DNA of 64,000 nucleotides from Fimenecus sp964540535 (GTDB lineage Bacteria > Bacillota > Clostridia > Oscillospirales > Acutalibacteraceae), in contig CAZIMO010000006.1 in assembly GCA_964540535.1 (NCBI GenBank), forward strand, positions 70,366 through 134,365. Reading direction: 5' to 3'. A program made the translations under genes and the position numbers. Shown here one piece after another: positions 43,877 to 53,964 of this stretch. The notes beneath the pieces are model-generated. The model had not been told where the DNA came from. It saw nothing but the letters and a program-made list of their open reading frames with translations, and made no database searches. Numbering within the stretch: the stretch's first letter is position 1; every line of letters begins with the position of its first letter.

Positions 43877-46800
43877 TGTTCTGAACATCCTCCTTCTCTG
43901 CGACTGTAACAACATCATCAGTTTCTTCAACAGTCACTTCCGATGTTTTTGATTTCTTTTTATTTTTTGATTTTGTTTTTGCATTTTTTAATGACTCAGA
44001 AAGCTTTTTTGCAATTGATTTAACTGCTTTTGCAATTTTAACACTTACATTTTTAACAGCTTTAACAATTTTCTTTCCAACAGGCTTTAAAGCAACCGCA
44101 ATTTTTACAAACGCAGGCTTAATAGCGTTTGATACTTTAGCTGCAACATGTTTAATAACTGAAGTAATTTTATTAAATACAGGCTTCAGCTTATCAGTAA
44201 CAGGCTTTAAAACCTTTGAAATCTTATCGGTTACAGGTTTAACTACCTTTTTGATTTTATCTGTAACAGGTTTAGTAACTTTTTGTATTTTTTCTTTATT
44301 TTTCTTGTAAATAACAATTAAAGCAACTGCAAGAACAAGAAGAATAAGAATAACTATTACAGCTACACCGCCGTTTGATTTTTTCTCCTCAACAGGATTT
44401 TTGTTAGTGCCTTCATCTTTTGCAGGGGTAAGAGCTTTAATTCTCTGCTCAGCAGATACTAAATCATTATAATTTGTTACCAAAGCCATTTGTTCTGTGG
44501 TAGCAACCTTATTATAAGCCGCACGAGCTGTTTCTACCAACGGCTTATCGTCATAGGTAACTCTTTCCGGGATAGCTTTGATTGCATTGATAGCGTCAAC
44601 TGCAACATCATCCGGAGCAGCTGGACCATCAATTCTTAAATCAAAATACTGATCGCAAATAAATGAATCATAACCAACACCGTTAACAGGCTTAACCATT
44701 GTAAGCTTGTTCTTAACATAGCCAATATAATCTACGAAATTTGCACCGTAGAATACATTTGAATACATTCCAGAAGTAACATTCCACATATAATAAGGAA
44801 CAACACCCATACCGTTGATTATAACATTTGTACCGTCATAATCGGTATATTCGCCGTATTCTCCATTACCGGGAATATGTGCTAAAGATTCATAATATGC
44901 AGGATCAAATTCTTCTTCAAAATTAGGAGCGTTATAGCTACCGAACAATACCATTTCAAGCTTGTTACAACCGAAGAAAGCTTTATGTCCGATTGCTGTT
45001 GTTGTGTAAGGCATCTTAACTCTTACAACATCACTGCCTGCGAATGCAAATGCTGAAATACGAACTGTATCGTCTGCTACAACAACATCGTTGATTTCTC
45101 TACCTGCAAATGTAATGAGTTCAAGACCCTTTTCATTCATACAGTAAAGTGAACCGTCAATAACAAACACTGTATCGCTGATTTCATAATTGTAAGATAT
45201 AACTTCTTTTTCTTTGCCTTTTTCTCTTTCAATCTTTTTAATACTGAAAGGAGCTACCTTACACATTGCAAATGGGTTATCCGCTACTTTTTCAAGGTCA
45301 TCGCCCAATTTTACATTAACATTAGTAAGATTTTCTTTAATAAATGCATTTTTACCAATTGTTTCAGCATTTGTGAGGTCAATGTCAGTAATTGCGCAGT
45401 ATGCAAATGCGTAATCACCTATATTTTTAGATGCTTGAAGATTTTCAACCTTTGCCAGCTTATCACAATATGAGAATGTACCCTCGCCGATGTCAGAACC
45501 CTTTGCATTAAGCTTGACGCTGTTAAGATTTGTAGCGGAAACAAATGCGTAATCACCGATTGTCTTTGCACTTGAAAGATCAACTGTTTCAAGACCGCTT
45601 TCCATAAATGCATAATCGCCGATAGTTTTAACATTTTCAAGGTTAATATTTTTGAGTGAAGCACAGCCTGCAAATGCATACTGCGGAATTTCTTCAATTG
45701 CATCACTTAACTTAACATTTACCAAGCTACGGCAATATGAGAATACATATTCGCCTATGCTCTTTGCTGAAGAAATGTCGGCAGAGGTTATTTGCGGACC
45801 GTGATATGTATATCTGTAATATCCGCTGTTTGTTACAGAGGCAACGCTCATACTGCTGTCAAGACAAACGAAATAAACATCACCGGAAATAGCATAATCA
45901 CCAAGTGATTTTACCTTTGAAAGGTCAATATTTTTAAGGCTTGACATATTGTAGAATGCCATCTTGCCGATTTCGGCATTTGAGCCCAATGTAACAGTTT
46001 CAAGACTTGCAGCATTTGCAAAAGCATTTTCACCGATTACTGCATCGTTACCGATTGTGAGCGAGGTCAACGGTGAAGAGAATTCATATTTAAAGAGCTT
46101 TGTATCATCTTCAACAAACTCTACAATTTTAAATACAGAATCTTTATCCATACTAAATGCATAATCGCCGATTTCTACACCGTTGCCGATTACAACAGTA
46201 GTAAGCGCAGAACATTCACTGAAAGTACCCTCTGCAATCTTCATCTTATCGGGAATTGTAACGGAAGTAATCTTTGTAAATGAAAATGCATATTTACCGA
46301 TTTGTGTTTTTGCAGTAAATCTTGGCATAGTTGTAATTGAAGCTTCAAAGAATGCGTATGCACCTATTGTTTTCAATTCGCCCAAGGTTACAGATACAAG
46401 GCTCTGATTATGAGCAAGACCGTAATCGCCTACTGCGGTAACATTGGGAAGATTAACCGATGTAATTTTTTTGTTGTGTGAAAAAGCACCCTTGCGGATT
46501 TCATTAACATTTGTACCGCCGATATTGGCAGTTGTGAACTCACCCTCAACAAGAGGTGAAACAGCAACAAGCTTTTTACTGTCTGCTGACAAAATGTAAT
46601 TTGCAGTTTGTGATTTGTATGTTTTATTATCTTTTGAAATCTCAAATTTTGAAATTTTTGTATCCCGGAAAGCAAATACACCGATGTCGTTAACATCCGG
46701 GCCTACTGTAACGCTTTCCATAGCTTTACACTCGTAGAACATACCCTCGGGAATAACTGCAGAATTTACATAGAAATCCTTTAATGTCTCACAGCCTGTG

Positions 46801-49800
46801 AACGCATATGCACCGTATTTAACCTTTACTTTACCTACTTCAACATTTTCAAGTGCTTTACAAGCGGCAAATGCGTACTGACCGATTGAGAATAAAGAAT
46901 CACCAAGAACAACACCTTTAAGCTTTTGGTTACCTGCAAATGCATAGTCAGAAATAACGCAGATTGAGCTTAAATCAATTGTATCACGAAGATCGCAATT
47001 TTCAAAAGCGTTTTGGTTAATTATTTTAAGATTATTCTCACCGCTAAATGTAATCTTTTGGAGTGCAGTACATCCGTAGAATGCACCGTATTCAATAGAT
47101 TGAAGCGTTGAGGGAAAAACAACTTCTTCAAGCGATGTAAGATTTGCAAAAGCGTAATTACTGATTTTCTCAACGCCCTCGGGAATTACAACTTTAGTAA
47201 TTGTAGTATCACCGATAAACCACTGTTTTGATTTTTCAGAGTCATCAAATGCAAGCTCTTCTTCGTTTTTCATAACATATTCAAAGTTTGCAAATGAGAA
47301 CGCACCGATTTCAGTAAGCGAAAGGTCAGTAGGAATAGTAACCAACCCGCCGTTACCGTAGTAATGTGTAAGAGTTGCACCGTTTGTTACATATGGATCC
47401 TTTACCTCTACTGAAACTGTTTCAGAATAGTAGGTACTTTGTCCGTCAAGAAGAACTTTAATTGTTACCGAAGCAAAGCCTTCGGCAACGCCTGTAACAT
47501 TACCGTATTCGTCAATCTTAACAATGTTTTCATTACTGCTTTCATACTCAATTCTTGTATCCTTGGGAAAATACGAGTCTAATGAGTAATTGAGTAATAC
47601 TGTTTCAGAAGGATAAAGCGATAATTTGAAATTATTTTCAAAGAAGTTTTCAGCACCTGTATCGCCAATATCCTTATCTTCATTTTCAAGGATATAATAT
47701 GCTTTTAAAGTTTTATATCCGTCAAGAGTAAATACATCTGCAACAGGCTTATCAAATCTTCTGTAACCCTCATCACCTTCAGAGAGAACTGTTACATTAA
47801 ATGTAACGCTCTTATTAGTTGTAGGATCCTGTGCCTTGATAATAGCATTACCGCTGTGTACTGCGACAAGCTTATTATTAACAACACGAACTACACTTGG
47901 CTTGGATGATGAATATTCAAGCAATTCTGCCCACTCTGTATCGGGAGTTACAACAGGCTCAAGTGTATAAACTTCGTTAGGACTTAATGTAAGACCCTCT
48001 TCAAGTCCTTCAAAATAGAAGTCTTTAAAATTGTCGGGAAGTTCAATTTCATAAGTTGCATAGTTAAGAGCATAGTCATAAACATTTATAACATATGTAT
48101 TCTTATTTGTTGCATAGTTTTTAATGTCATAAATATAATCGGTAAGCTCGTATGTGACCTTTGTTGTACTGTTTCTCTCTGAATAAACAGGAGTTAAATA
48201 CTGTTCAAAAGCTTTCATTTCAGGTGAAGCATTGCCGTTTTCATCTTCACCCGTTGTTATATAACCGATTTGTGCACTCATTGCGTAATGGTTATCATAG
48301 ATATAAACATCCGCATAGAGACGGTTTTTATCAAGTGTTTTATCGTATTCGGAGCGATACTGCACATCTGTAATTGTAGGAGCTTCAAAGTCCGCAACCA
48401 ACGGGAATTCAAACACATTGTTCTCATTAGTTTCAAGACCGCCGTCGCCGTAATCGAGATAACCTACAAGCTTAACTGTATATTCACTGTTATTTTCTAA
48501 ACTGTGTTCTGTTGTATCAAATTCAATTTCAACATTGGCAGGATAAATCGAAGCGCCGCCGTCGCCGTATGACTTGCGGATGTTAGTTTCGGTACGCTCA
48601 AATACCACCTCACCTGTTACATCGTCTGTAATTGTAATATCAATTTTAGCAGCGTTTCGCAAAAGACCTGCCCAAACAAAACGGAGCGAATGAATTGTAC
48701 CAACTTGATTTGATAATGCAATATAATTTTCATTTGCAGAAATGACCATATCATTGGGGTCTTTAACAAAATAGTAAGAACCTAAATAGCTTACATAGTC
48801 ATCACTTACACCGCCGACAGGTCGAGTTGCATAAGCGTCTGCTTTTACCTTATCTTCTTCATCAATACCTGTGTCAAGCTCGTCTGCATTGGTATCGAAA
48901 TATGTAAGGTCGAATAAAGGAGCTTTTGTCCAATCGCCGTAAAATGCAAGGTAAGGAACGTTCAAGTCAATCTTTGTGCCTGACTTTGCCTCAAGAGTAA
49001 TGAAACCTTCAACATACATACCGTTTTCAAATGAATCATTAAGATACTGCTTATCTTCATCACTCAAAGTAATTTTAACAGTTACTGTAGCTGACTCGCC
49101 TTTTTTAACCTTAACTTTATTGCCACTGAGTTTTCCGTTTTCAACAGAAACAACTTCAATTGAAGCTCCATCTAAAATATAAGCTTCTTCTGTAACAGTT
49201 GTTTCACCAGCATTGGTCTTTGTTTCACTTACACCTTCAGTCATAACATAAGCACCGATTTTGTAAGAAAGCTTTTTCTTGCCTACATTATTGATTGTGA
49301 AGCTCATTTCATAAACGCCGCTCTTTTGCGGATCATCGCCCAACTCAAGCTTGGCTTTATCGCTTACATTACCGTCAGCATCTGTAGTAGTGATATAAGC
49401 GGGAGATTTAATAGAATTTTCAAGGTTTGCAAGACCTGCACCTTGTTTTCTTACAGAATATGGTAAACCGTTTTTACCGAGAGCTATATCAGCAGTTGAC
49501 ATCAACAAACAATTAACCATTGTATTGACTTTCTGATTGTCATCTGCAATTTCGGGGAAGTTTTCTACAACATACTGTCTTAAAAGAATAACAACACCTG
49601 CAAGGTTAGGACAAGCCATTGATGTACCGGACAGACGGTCATAACCGCCGCCTGTAATTGATGAAAGAATGCTTCCGCCGTGTGCTGTAATTTCCGGTTT
49701 AATGCGAAGATCGGGAGTAGGACCCCATGATGAGAAATCTGAAATAAACGGACCTGAAGTCTGTTTGCGGTTGATTTTAAGAGTACCCTTACCTTCAGCC

Positions 49801-51452
49801 GCCAACATTTCACCGTCATCCTGTGAAATTGAACAAGCCGCTAATTTAGCGTCGCCAACATTCATTTTGATGTCACCGGAAACATTGTTATAGATAATAA
49901 TACCTATTGCGCCCTGTTCCTGCGCAATAATGGCTTTTTCTTCAAATGTATTCTGTCCACGGCGAACAAGAGCAATTTTGCCCTTAACATCAATTCCTGT
50001 ATAGTCGGCTGTACGTCCTACACCCGGAATAAGAACATAATCAATTTTCATTGATTTCTCGTCGCCGAGAAGTGAATCGTAGAAGTTATTTTCTTTTGTA
50101 GCTCCGTCAGTTGTTTCATCAAAGTAGATAATCTTATTGCCGAATTTAATATAAGGAGTTTCAGTACCCGCAATTGAAGCAACAGACATAACTCCGTCAT
50201 AAGTTGACGGTGAACCTACTGTACCTGTATCCGGATTAGAAGTAAGACCTAAGTTACCGTTTGCTTCGGAACCGTATGCAGAGCTGTAACTGTTAGAAGC
50301 GGCAACAACCATACAAATACCTGCTTCACGAATTTTATCATAAATTCCGTCAACAGCCTCTTCATCTGACTCACGGCTGAAGCCGCAGGAAGTACCGAGC
50401 GACATATTGATAACATCGACGCCAAGAACAACGCAATCTTCAAGAGCTGCAAGAATCCAAGCAGTTCTTGCAGTTTCCATAATATCAGAGAATATCTTCA
50501 TTGATACAAGCTGTGCATTGGGAGCTACACCGCGGATTGTATCATCATTACCAACGATAACACCGGAAACATGAGTACCGTGATTATTATGTGTTGAATA
50601 AACATCGGAATCGTTATCGGCATAGTCAAAGCCGAAAGGAACTTTATTGTTTATATAAACATCGTCAACCGTAATGCCTTCAGCAAGCTCACTTGCTTTT
50701 GTGTCGCCAAGCACGGCTGCAACATCTTCATATGTAAGGCCTAATTTTTCAGATGTGAAATTATCAGTTGAAAATGCAGTATGCTTTGAATCAAGACCTG
50801 TATCAAGAACAGCAACAACCATACCCGAACCGTCATAGCCAGATTTTGAACTGTCGAAAATACCTGTATCAAAAACACTGACTTCGTTTTCAACAACTTC
50901 AGTTTCACAAGTATTATAAACTTCGCCGACGATTACATTCATACCGTCGCCAAGTGATTTGCATGTAGCTTCAAAGTCACCTGCTTTAATAACTAATTCA
51001 AAACCGCTCAATACTGTTGAATATTCTTCGCCTGTTGTGTATGAAACTTCTTTTTCGTCAAGAGCTTTTAAAAGTTGCGCCTTTTGATCGGCAATTCTGC
51101 TTTTTAATGCTGCTGCGTCATTGCTTGAAGTTACATACTCTTTGAAGTTCATAGTCTTGTTGGTACTTTCATAAGCATCCATAAGACTTACTTCATCAAG
51201 AGTGACGATAATCGAAATCTTTTCGCTTGCGCCTACGCCCTCCGGCAATTGAAACATTACTGAATCATCAAGATATTGGGTGTAATTTGACGCATAATCG
51301 TCTGTCTTTTTGATATAAGAAGTATCAGCACTATTAGATTTAAAATCTAATGCGGCTGCTTCCGGCACGGCAACAGTTCCCATCAGTATTGCCAAAGCCA
51401 TAAATGCAGCCAATGTGCTTCTAATCTTTTTTACAAGCTTTGTTTTACTCAT
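43860..51452 (-). CDS. Giant surface subtilisin (S8) with BspA-like leucine-rich repeats and membrane-anchored tail
   Basis: A 2,530-residue exported protease. Signal peptide about 1-34; subtilisin catalytic triad D217 (VAVLDTGLDS), H291 (NNHGTHVSGV) and S611 (LSGTSMACPN), oxyanion N387; a protease-associated domain (about 465-560, GKIALVRRG) is inserted between H and S. Then Fn3-like and Ig-like (BIG2-like, TGVAEGFASVTIKV) domains, then over twenty BspA/LRR_5 repeats (for example IGDYAFAGC, IPEGMFYECKAM). Near the end, a membrane helix (about 2361-2382) and a 140-residue Lys-rich tail. No LPXTG motif. AGGAGG lies 11 bases before the ATG. Confidence 0.93.
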   Translation of the reverse strand: MSKTKLVKKIRSTLAAFMALAILMGTVAVPEAAALDFKSNSADTSYIKKTDDYASNYTQYLDDSVMFQLPEGVGASEKISIIVTLDEVSLMDAYESTNKTMNFKEYVTSSNDAAALKSRIADQKAQLLKALDEKEVSYTTGEEYSTVLSGFELVIKAGDFEATCKSLGDGMNVIVGEVYNTCETEVVENEVSVFDTGIFDSSKSGYDGSGMVVAVLDTGLDSKHTAFSTDNFTSEKLGLTYEDVAAVLGDTKASELAEGITVDDVYINNKVPFGFDYADNDSDVYSTHNNHGTHVSGVIVGNDDTIRGVAPNAQLVSMKIFSDIMETARTAWILAALEDCVVLGVDVINMSLGTSCGFSRESDEEAVDGIYDKIREAGICMVVAASNSYSSAYGSEANGNLGLTSNPDTGTVGSPSTYDGVMSVASIAGTETPYIKFGNKIIYFDETTDGATKENNFYDSLLGDEKSMKIDYVLIPGVGRTADYTGIDVKGKIALVRRGQNTFEEKAIIAQEQGAIGIIIYNNVSGDIKMNVGDAKLAACSISQDDGEMLAAEGKGTLKINRKQTSGPFISDFSSWGPTPDLRIKPEITAHGGSILSSITGGGYDRLSGTSMACPNLAGVVILLRQYVVENFPEIADDNQKVNTMVNCLLMSTADIALGKNGLPYSVRKQGAGLANLENSIKSPAYITTTDADGNVSDKAKLELGDDPQKSGVYEMSFTINNVGKKKLSYKIGAYVMTEGVSETKTNAGETTVTEEAYILDGASIEVVSVENGKLSGNKVKVKKGESATVTVKITLSDEDKQYLNDSFENGMYVEGFITLEAKSGTKIDLNVPYLAFYGDWTKAPLFDLTYFDTNADELDTGIDEEDKVKADAYATRPVGGVSDDYVSYLGSYYFVKDPNDMVISANENYIALSNQVGTIHSLRFVWAGLLRNAAKIDITITDDVTGEVVFERTETNIRKSYGDGGASIYPANVEIEFDTTEHSLENNSEYTVKLVGYLDYGDGGLETNENNVFEFPLVADFEAPTITDVQYRSEYDKTLDKNRLYADVYIYDNHYAMSAQIGYITTGEDENGNASPEMKAFEQYLTPVYSERNSTTKVTYELTDYIYDIKNYATNKNTYVINVYDYALNYATYEIELPDNFKDFYFEGLEEGLTLSPNEVYTLEPVVTPDTEWAELLEYSSSKPSVVRVVNNKLVAVHSGNAIIKAQDPTTNKSVTFNVTVLSEGDEGYRRFDKPVADVFTLDGYKTLKAYYILENEDKDIGDTGAENFFENNFKLSLYPSETVLLNYSLDSYFPKDTRIEYESSNENIVKIDEYGNVTGVAEGFASVTIKVLLDGQSTYYSETVSVEVKDPYVTNGATLTHYYGNGGLVTIPTDLSLTEIGAFSFANFEYVMKNEEELAFDDSEKSKQWFIGDTTITKVVIPEGVEKISNYAFANLTSLEEVVFPSTLQSIEYGAFYGCTALQKITFSGENNLKIINQNAFENCDLRDTIDLSSICVISDYAFAGNQKLKGVVLGDSLFSIGQYAFAACKALENVEVGKVKVKYGAYAFTGCETLKDFYVNSAVIPEGMFYECKAMESVTVGPDVNDIGVFAFRDTKISKFEISKDNKTYKSQTANYILSADSKKLVAVSPLVEGEFTTANIGGTNVNEIRKGAFSHNKKITSVNLPNVTAVGDYGLAHNQSLVSVTLGELKTIGAYAFFEASITTMPRFTAKTQIGKYAFSFTKITSVTIPDKMKIAEGTFSECSALTTVVIGNGVEIGDYAFSMDKDSVFKIVEFVEDDTKLFKYEFSSPLTSLTIGNDAVIGENAFANAASLETVTLGSNAEIGKMAFYNMSSLKNIDLSKVKSLGDYAISGDVYFVCLDSSMSVASVTNSGYYRYTYHGPQITSADISSAKSIGEYVFSYCRSLVNVKLSDAIEEIPQYAFAGCASLKNINLENVKTIGDYAFMESGLETVDLSSAKTIGDYAFVSATNLNSVKLNAKGSDIGEGTFSYCDKLAKVENLQASKNIGDYAFAYCAITDIDLTNAETIGKNAFIKENLTNVNVKLGDDLEKVADNPFAMCKVAPFSIKKIEREKGKEKEVISYNYEISDTVFVIDGSLYCMNEKGLELITFAGREINDVVVADDTVRISAFAFAGSDVVRVKMPYTTTAIGHKAFFGCNKLEMVLFGSYNAPNFEEEFDPAYYESLAHIPGNGEYGEYTDYDGTNVIINGMGVVPYYMWNVTSGMYSNVFYGANFVDYIGYVKNKLTMVKPVNGVGYDSFICDQYFDLRIDGPAAPDDVAVDAINAIKAIPERVTYDDKPLVETARAAYNKVATTEQMALVTNYNDLVSAEQRIKALTPAKDEGTNKNPVEEKKSNGGVAVIVILILLVLAVALIVIYKKNKEKIQKVTKPVTDKIKKVVKPVTDKISKVLKPVTDKLKPVFNKITSVIKHVAAKVSNAIKPAFVKIAVALKPVGKKIVKAVKNVSVKIAKAVKSIAKKLSESLKNAKTKSKNKKKSKTSEVTVEETDDVVTVAEKEDVQNNEDEN
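43983..44279 (-). repeat. Nine tandem 11-residue amphipathic repeats in the protease tail
   Basis: Residues 2392-2490 divide without gaps into nine 11-residue units such as VTKPVTDKIKK, VVKPVTDKISK, VLKPVTDKLKP, VGKKIVKAVKN and VSVKIAKAVKS. Hydrophobic residues occupy positions 1, 5 and 9, and position 10 is Lys in all nine. The DNA copies are diverged, so the pattern is kept at protein level. Confidence 0.9.
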
Positions 51453-51609
51453 TGGTTGTAATTCCTCCTAATCAGCATACAAATACATTATAAACATTAA
51501 TATTCAGTTTATAATACCTCATTTTGACAAAAAAAGCAAGTATTTTAACGCATTAAATTGAAAAAATTTAGTTGGGAATTTTTATTTGAATTTTTTTAGT
51601 TTTATAACA

Positions 51610-51638
51610 TTTACAATTATATCATAGCGTGCTATACT
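51610..51638 (+). promoter_or_regulatory. Promoter of the CD1871A-like/polyferredoxin pair
   Basis: TTTACA (51610-51615), 17 bases, TATACT (51633-51638) with an extended TGC before it; GGAGG then lies 8 bases before the ATG at 51674. Confidence 0.75.
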
Positions 51639-51673
51639 GTTATATATGTAAATTTTACACGGAGGCCTAATTT

Positions 51674-52441
51674 ATGACAAATAACAAAATTATTCTCGCA
51701 CAGAGAATATATCATATTTTGCACAGTATCTCCATTGTTATTGCAGGTATATGTCTAATGGCTGGATGTCTGTCGATTTATTCATCGGGAGATCATCCTT
51801 ATTCAAGACAGATAGTAGCAGAAACATTTTCAAAAATTGCTGTTCCTGTTTGTTTATGTATTGTGCTTACGGTAATAGGCTTTATTTTGGAGTTTATTAT
51901 TCCGTCAAAATCGGATAAAAAAAAGAAATATATGCCGTATAAGCATATCCTTAACCTTTTAATTGAAAAAAAGGATTTAAACGCTTGCGATGAACAGCTT
52001 TTGAATACTATTTATAAAGAACGAAAATCAAGAAAAATCAATACAATAATTAACACTATTATAATATGTATAGCAGGTGCGGTATTCCTTTCTTATGCGC
52101 TTAACAGTAATAATTATCAAACCGACATCAATGCTTCTGTAATTAAAGCAATGCAGGTGCTTGTTCCATGCTTAATAGTTCCTTTTGCATATTCAATTTT
52201 CACAGCATATTATAATGAAAAAAGTCTGAAAAAAGAAATTGAGCTTATGAAAAAAGCTCCTGCAAAAGAAATTTCAGAAGAAACAAAAATTCAAAATTCA
52301 GAAAATGCGGTAACTGTTGTAAGATTTGCACTTCTTTTTGTCGGTATCGGAATTGTATGCTACGGATATTTTGCGGGCGGTACTGTTGATGTGCTTACAA
52401 AGGCAATAAATATTTGTACTGAATGTATCGGCTTAGGTTAA
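51674..52441 (+). CDS. Membrane protein with CD1871A-type CXXC C-terminus
   Basis: A 255-residue protein with four predicted membrane helices (about 12-33, 52-75, 127-146, 155-175 and one near 215-235). Its last 35 residues (VGIGIVCYGYFAGG, then VLTKAINICTECIGLG) match the small CD1871A family, which ends in a CxxC motif and usually exists as a separate peptide of about 50 residues. Here that segment is fused to a longer helical N-terminal part. Only 13 bases separate it from the polyferredoxin-thioredoxin gene. The CxxC may shuttle electrons to it (inference). Confidence 0.8.
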   Translation: MTNNKIILAQRIYHILHSISIVIAGICLMAGCLSIYSSGDHPYSRQIVAETFSKIAVPVCLCIVLTVIGFILEFIIPSKSDKKKKYMPYKHILNLLIEKKDLNACDEQLLNTIYKERKSRKINTIINTIIICIAGAVFLSYALNSNNYQTDINASVIKAMQVLVPCLIVPFAYSIFTAYYNEKSLKKEIELMKKAPAKEISEETKIQNSENAVTVVRFALLFVGIGIVCYGYFAGGTVDVLTKAINICTECIGLG

Positions 52442-52454
52442 TGAGGTAATAACT

Positions 52455-53903
52455 ATGAAAAAATTTACAGAAAAAATACAAAGACTTATCCCCTCAAAGC
52501 GTAAAATTATTCAGCTTTATGCCGCAGTACTTTTTAACGCAAATATTAAGGGATTTATTTCGGGAAATATACATAAAGGCAACTCAAAACAGTTTTGCGT
52601 ACCCGGTCTTAACTGTTACTCATGCCCAGGTGCTGTAGGAGCTTGTCCGTTAGGTTCATTGCAAGGCTCTTTCAGCGCAGACAGAAGCACATTATTCTAT
52701 GTGTGCGGTATCGTGTTGCTTTATGCGCTTATGTTTGGCCGTTGGATTTGCGGTTGGCTTTGTCCGTTCGGACTTATTCAGGAGTTACTTTATAAAATTA
52801 AAACTCCAAAACTTAAAAAGAACAAAGTTACAAAAATACTTTCATATTTTAAATATGTAATTTTAGTATTTTTTGTATTTATTGTGCCTATTACTTATGC
52901 TTTTCGCGATACTCCTTTGCCCTCGTTCTGCAAATACATATGCCCTGCAGGTACGCTTGAGGGCGGAATAGGACTTCTCTCAAACAAGGTCAATGAGAGT
53001 TATTTTTCAATGCTCGGTCCACTTTTCACCTGGAAATTCCTGTTGCTTGTAAGTATTACTGTCGGAAGTATATTTATATTCAGAATGTTCTGTCGATTCA
53101 TTTGTCCACTCGGTGCATTATACGGATTGTTTAACAAAATTTCATTTTTCGGTGTTAAGGTTGAGCAATCAAAATGTACAAACTGCAATCTTTGCGTAAA
53201 TCACTGCAAAATGGATATTAAGCATGTCAGCGATCAAGAATGTATAAGCTGCGGTGAATGTATTGATGTTTGCCCCACAAATGCGATTGTATGGAAAGGC
53301 TTAAAACTTAAAAAGAAAGATGAAACGCTCAACGAAACAGTAAAAGGTCACAAAAAAGCAAGGCTTATTACAAGAGGAGTATCCTGTGTGCTTCTTGTTG
53401 CAATTCTTATCGGTTCTGTTGTATATTATTGGAATGATCCTAAAAATGTAATAGCAGAAAAAGGCACTGAGGTTGGCGATATGTGTTATGATGCTGATTT
53501 AACAGTGATTGACGTAAACGGAATAACAGAAAATACTGTCAATCCAACAAAAACTGATAAAATTACAATAATTAACTTCTGGGGTACTTGGTGTACGCCT
53601 TGTGTAAATGAACTCCCCTATTTTAATCAGATTGCAAGTGATTATGAGGATAAAGTCTCAGTTATTGCCGTTCATACTAATATGATTATAGACACAGCTC
53701 CCGCATATATCGCTTCACACTATCCAGAAAGCAAGATTACCTTTGCCTGCGATTTAGAGGAAGAAGGATATTATTCATTGCTCGGCGGAAGAGGAACTTA
53801 CCCTTATACCGTTGTTATTGATGAAAACGGCATAATAGTTAAGATATTCTTTGAAGCCCTTGAATATGAAGATTTACAAGAAGTTATTGAAAGTCAGTTA
53901 TAA
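52455..53903 (+). CDS. Membrane polyferredoxin fused to thioredoxin-like domain
   Basis: A 482-residue fusion. The N-terminal membrane half is NapH/NosR-like, with Cys clusters PGLNCYSCPGAVGACP, WICGWLCPFG, CKYICPAGT and CRFICPLGA, followed by a two-cluster ferredoxin (CTNCNLCVNHCKM and CISCGECIDVCPTN), a further helix (about 300-322), and a TlpA/ResA-type thioredoxin domain with active site WGTWCTPC. It would pass electrons across the membrane to extracytoplasmic thiols. Similar fusions next to CD1871A proteins occur in Clostridia; the physiological acceptor is unknown. Confidence 0.88.
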   Translation: MKKFTEKIQRLIPSKRKIIQLYAAVLFNANIKGFISGNIHKGNSKQFCVPGLNCYSCPGAVGACPLGSLQGSFSADRSTLFYVCGIVLLYALMFGRWICGWLCPFGLIQELLYKIKTPKLKKNKVTKILSYFKYVILVFFVFIVPITYAFRDTPLPSFCKYICPAGTLEGGIGLLSNKVNESYFSMLGPLFTWKFLLLVSITVGSIFIFRMFCRFICPLGALYGLFNKISFFGVKVEQSKCTNCNLCVNHCKMDIKHVSDQECISCGECIDVCPTNAIVWKGLKLKKKDETLNETVKGHKKARLITRGVSCVLLVAILIGSVVYYWNDPKNVIAEKGTEVGDMCYDADLTVIDVNGITENTVNPTKTDKITIINFWGTWCTPCVNELPYFNQIASDYEDKVSVIAVHTNMIIDTAPAYIASHYPESKITFACDLEEEGYYSLLGGRGTYPYTVVIDENGIIVKIFFEALEYEDLQEVIESQL

Positions 53904-53922
53904 TTTAAGCGCTTTATTAAAT

Positions 53923-53964
53923 AATCCCCTTGGAATATGATGTTCCGAGGGGATTTGATGTTTT
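53923..53964 (+). terminator. Terminator after the polyferredoxin gene
   Basis: AATCCCCTTGGAA (53923-53935) pairs with TTCCGAGGGGATT (53943-53955), with one bulged base, followed by a weak T tract TGATGTTTT. Confidence 0.75.

Noticed and set aside
44000..51452. CRISPR or DNA tandem repeat in the LRR region
   Set aside because: Repetition is at protein level; the DNA copies have diverged and have no spacer structure.
52000..53188. Minus-strand open frame near 53,000-53,188
   Set aside because: It is antisense to the polyferredoxin Cys clusters, which are unmistakable on the plus strand.
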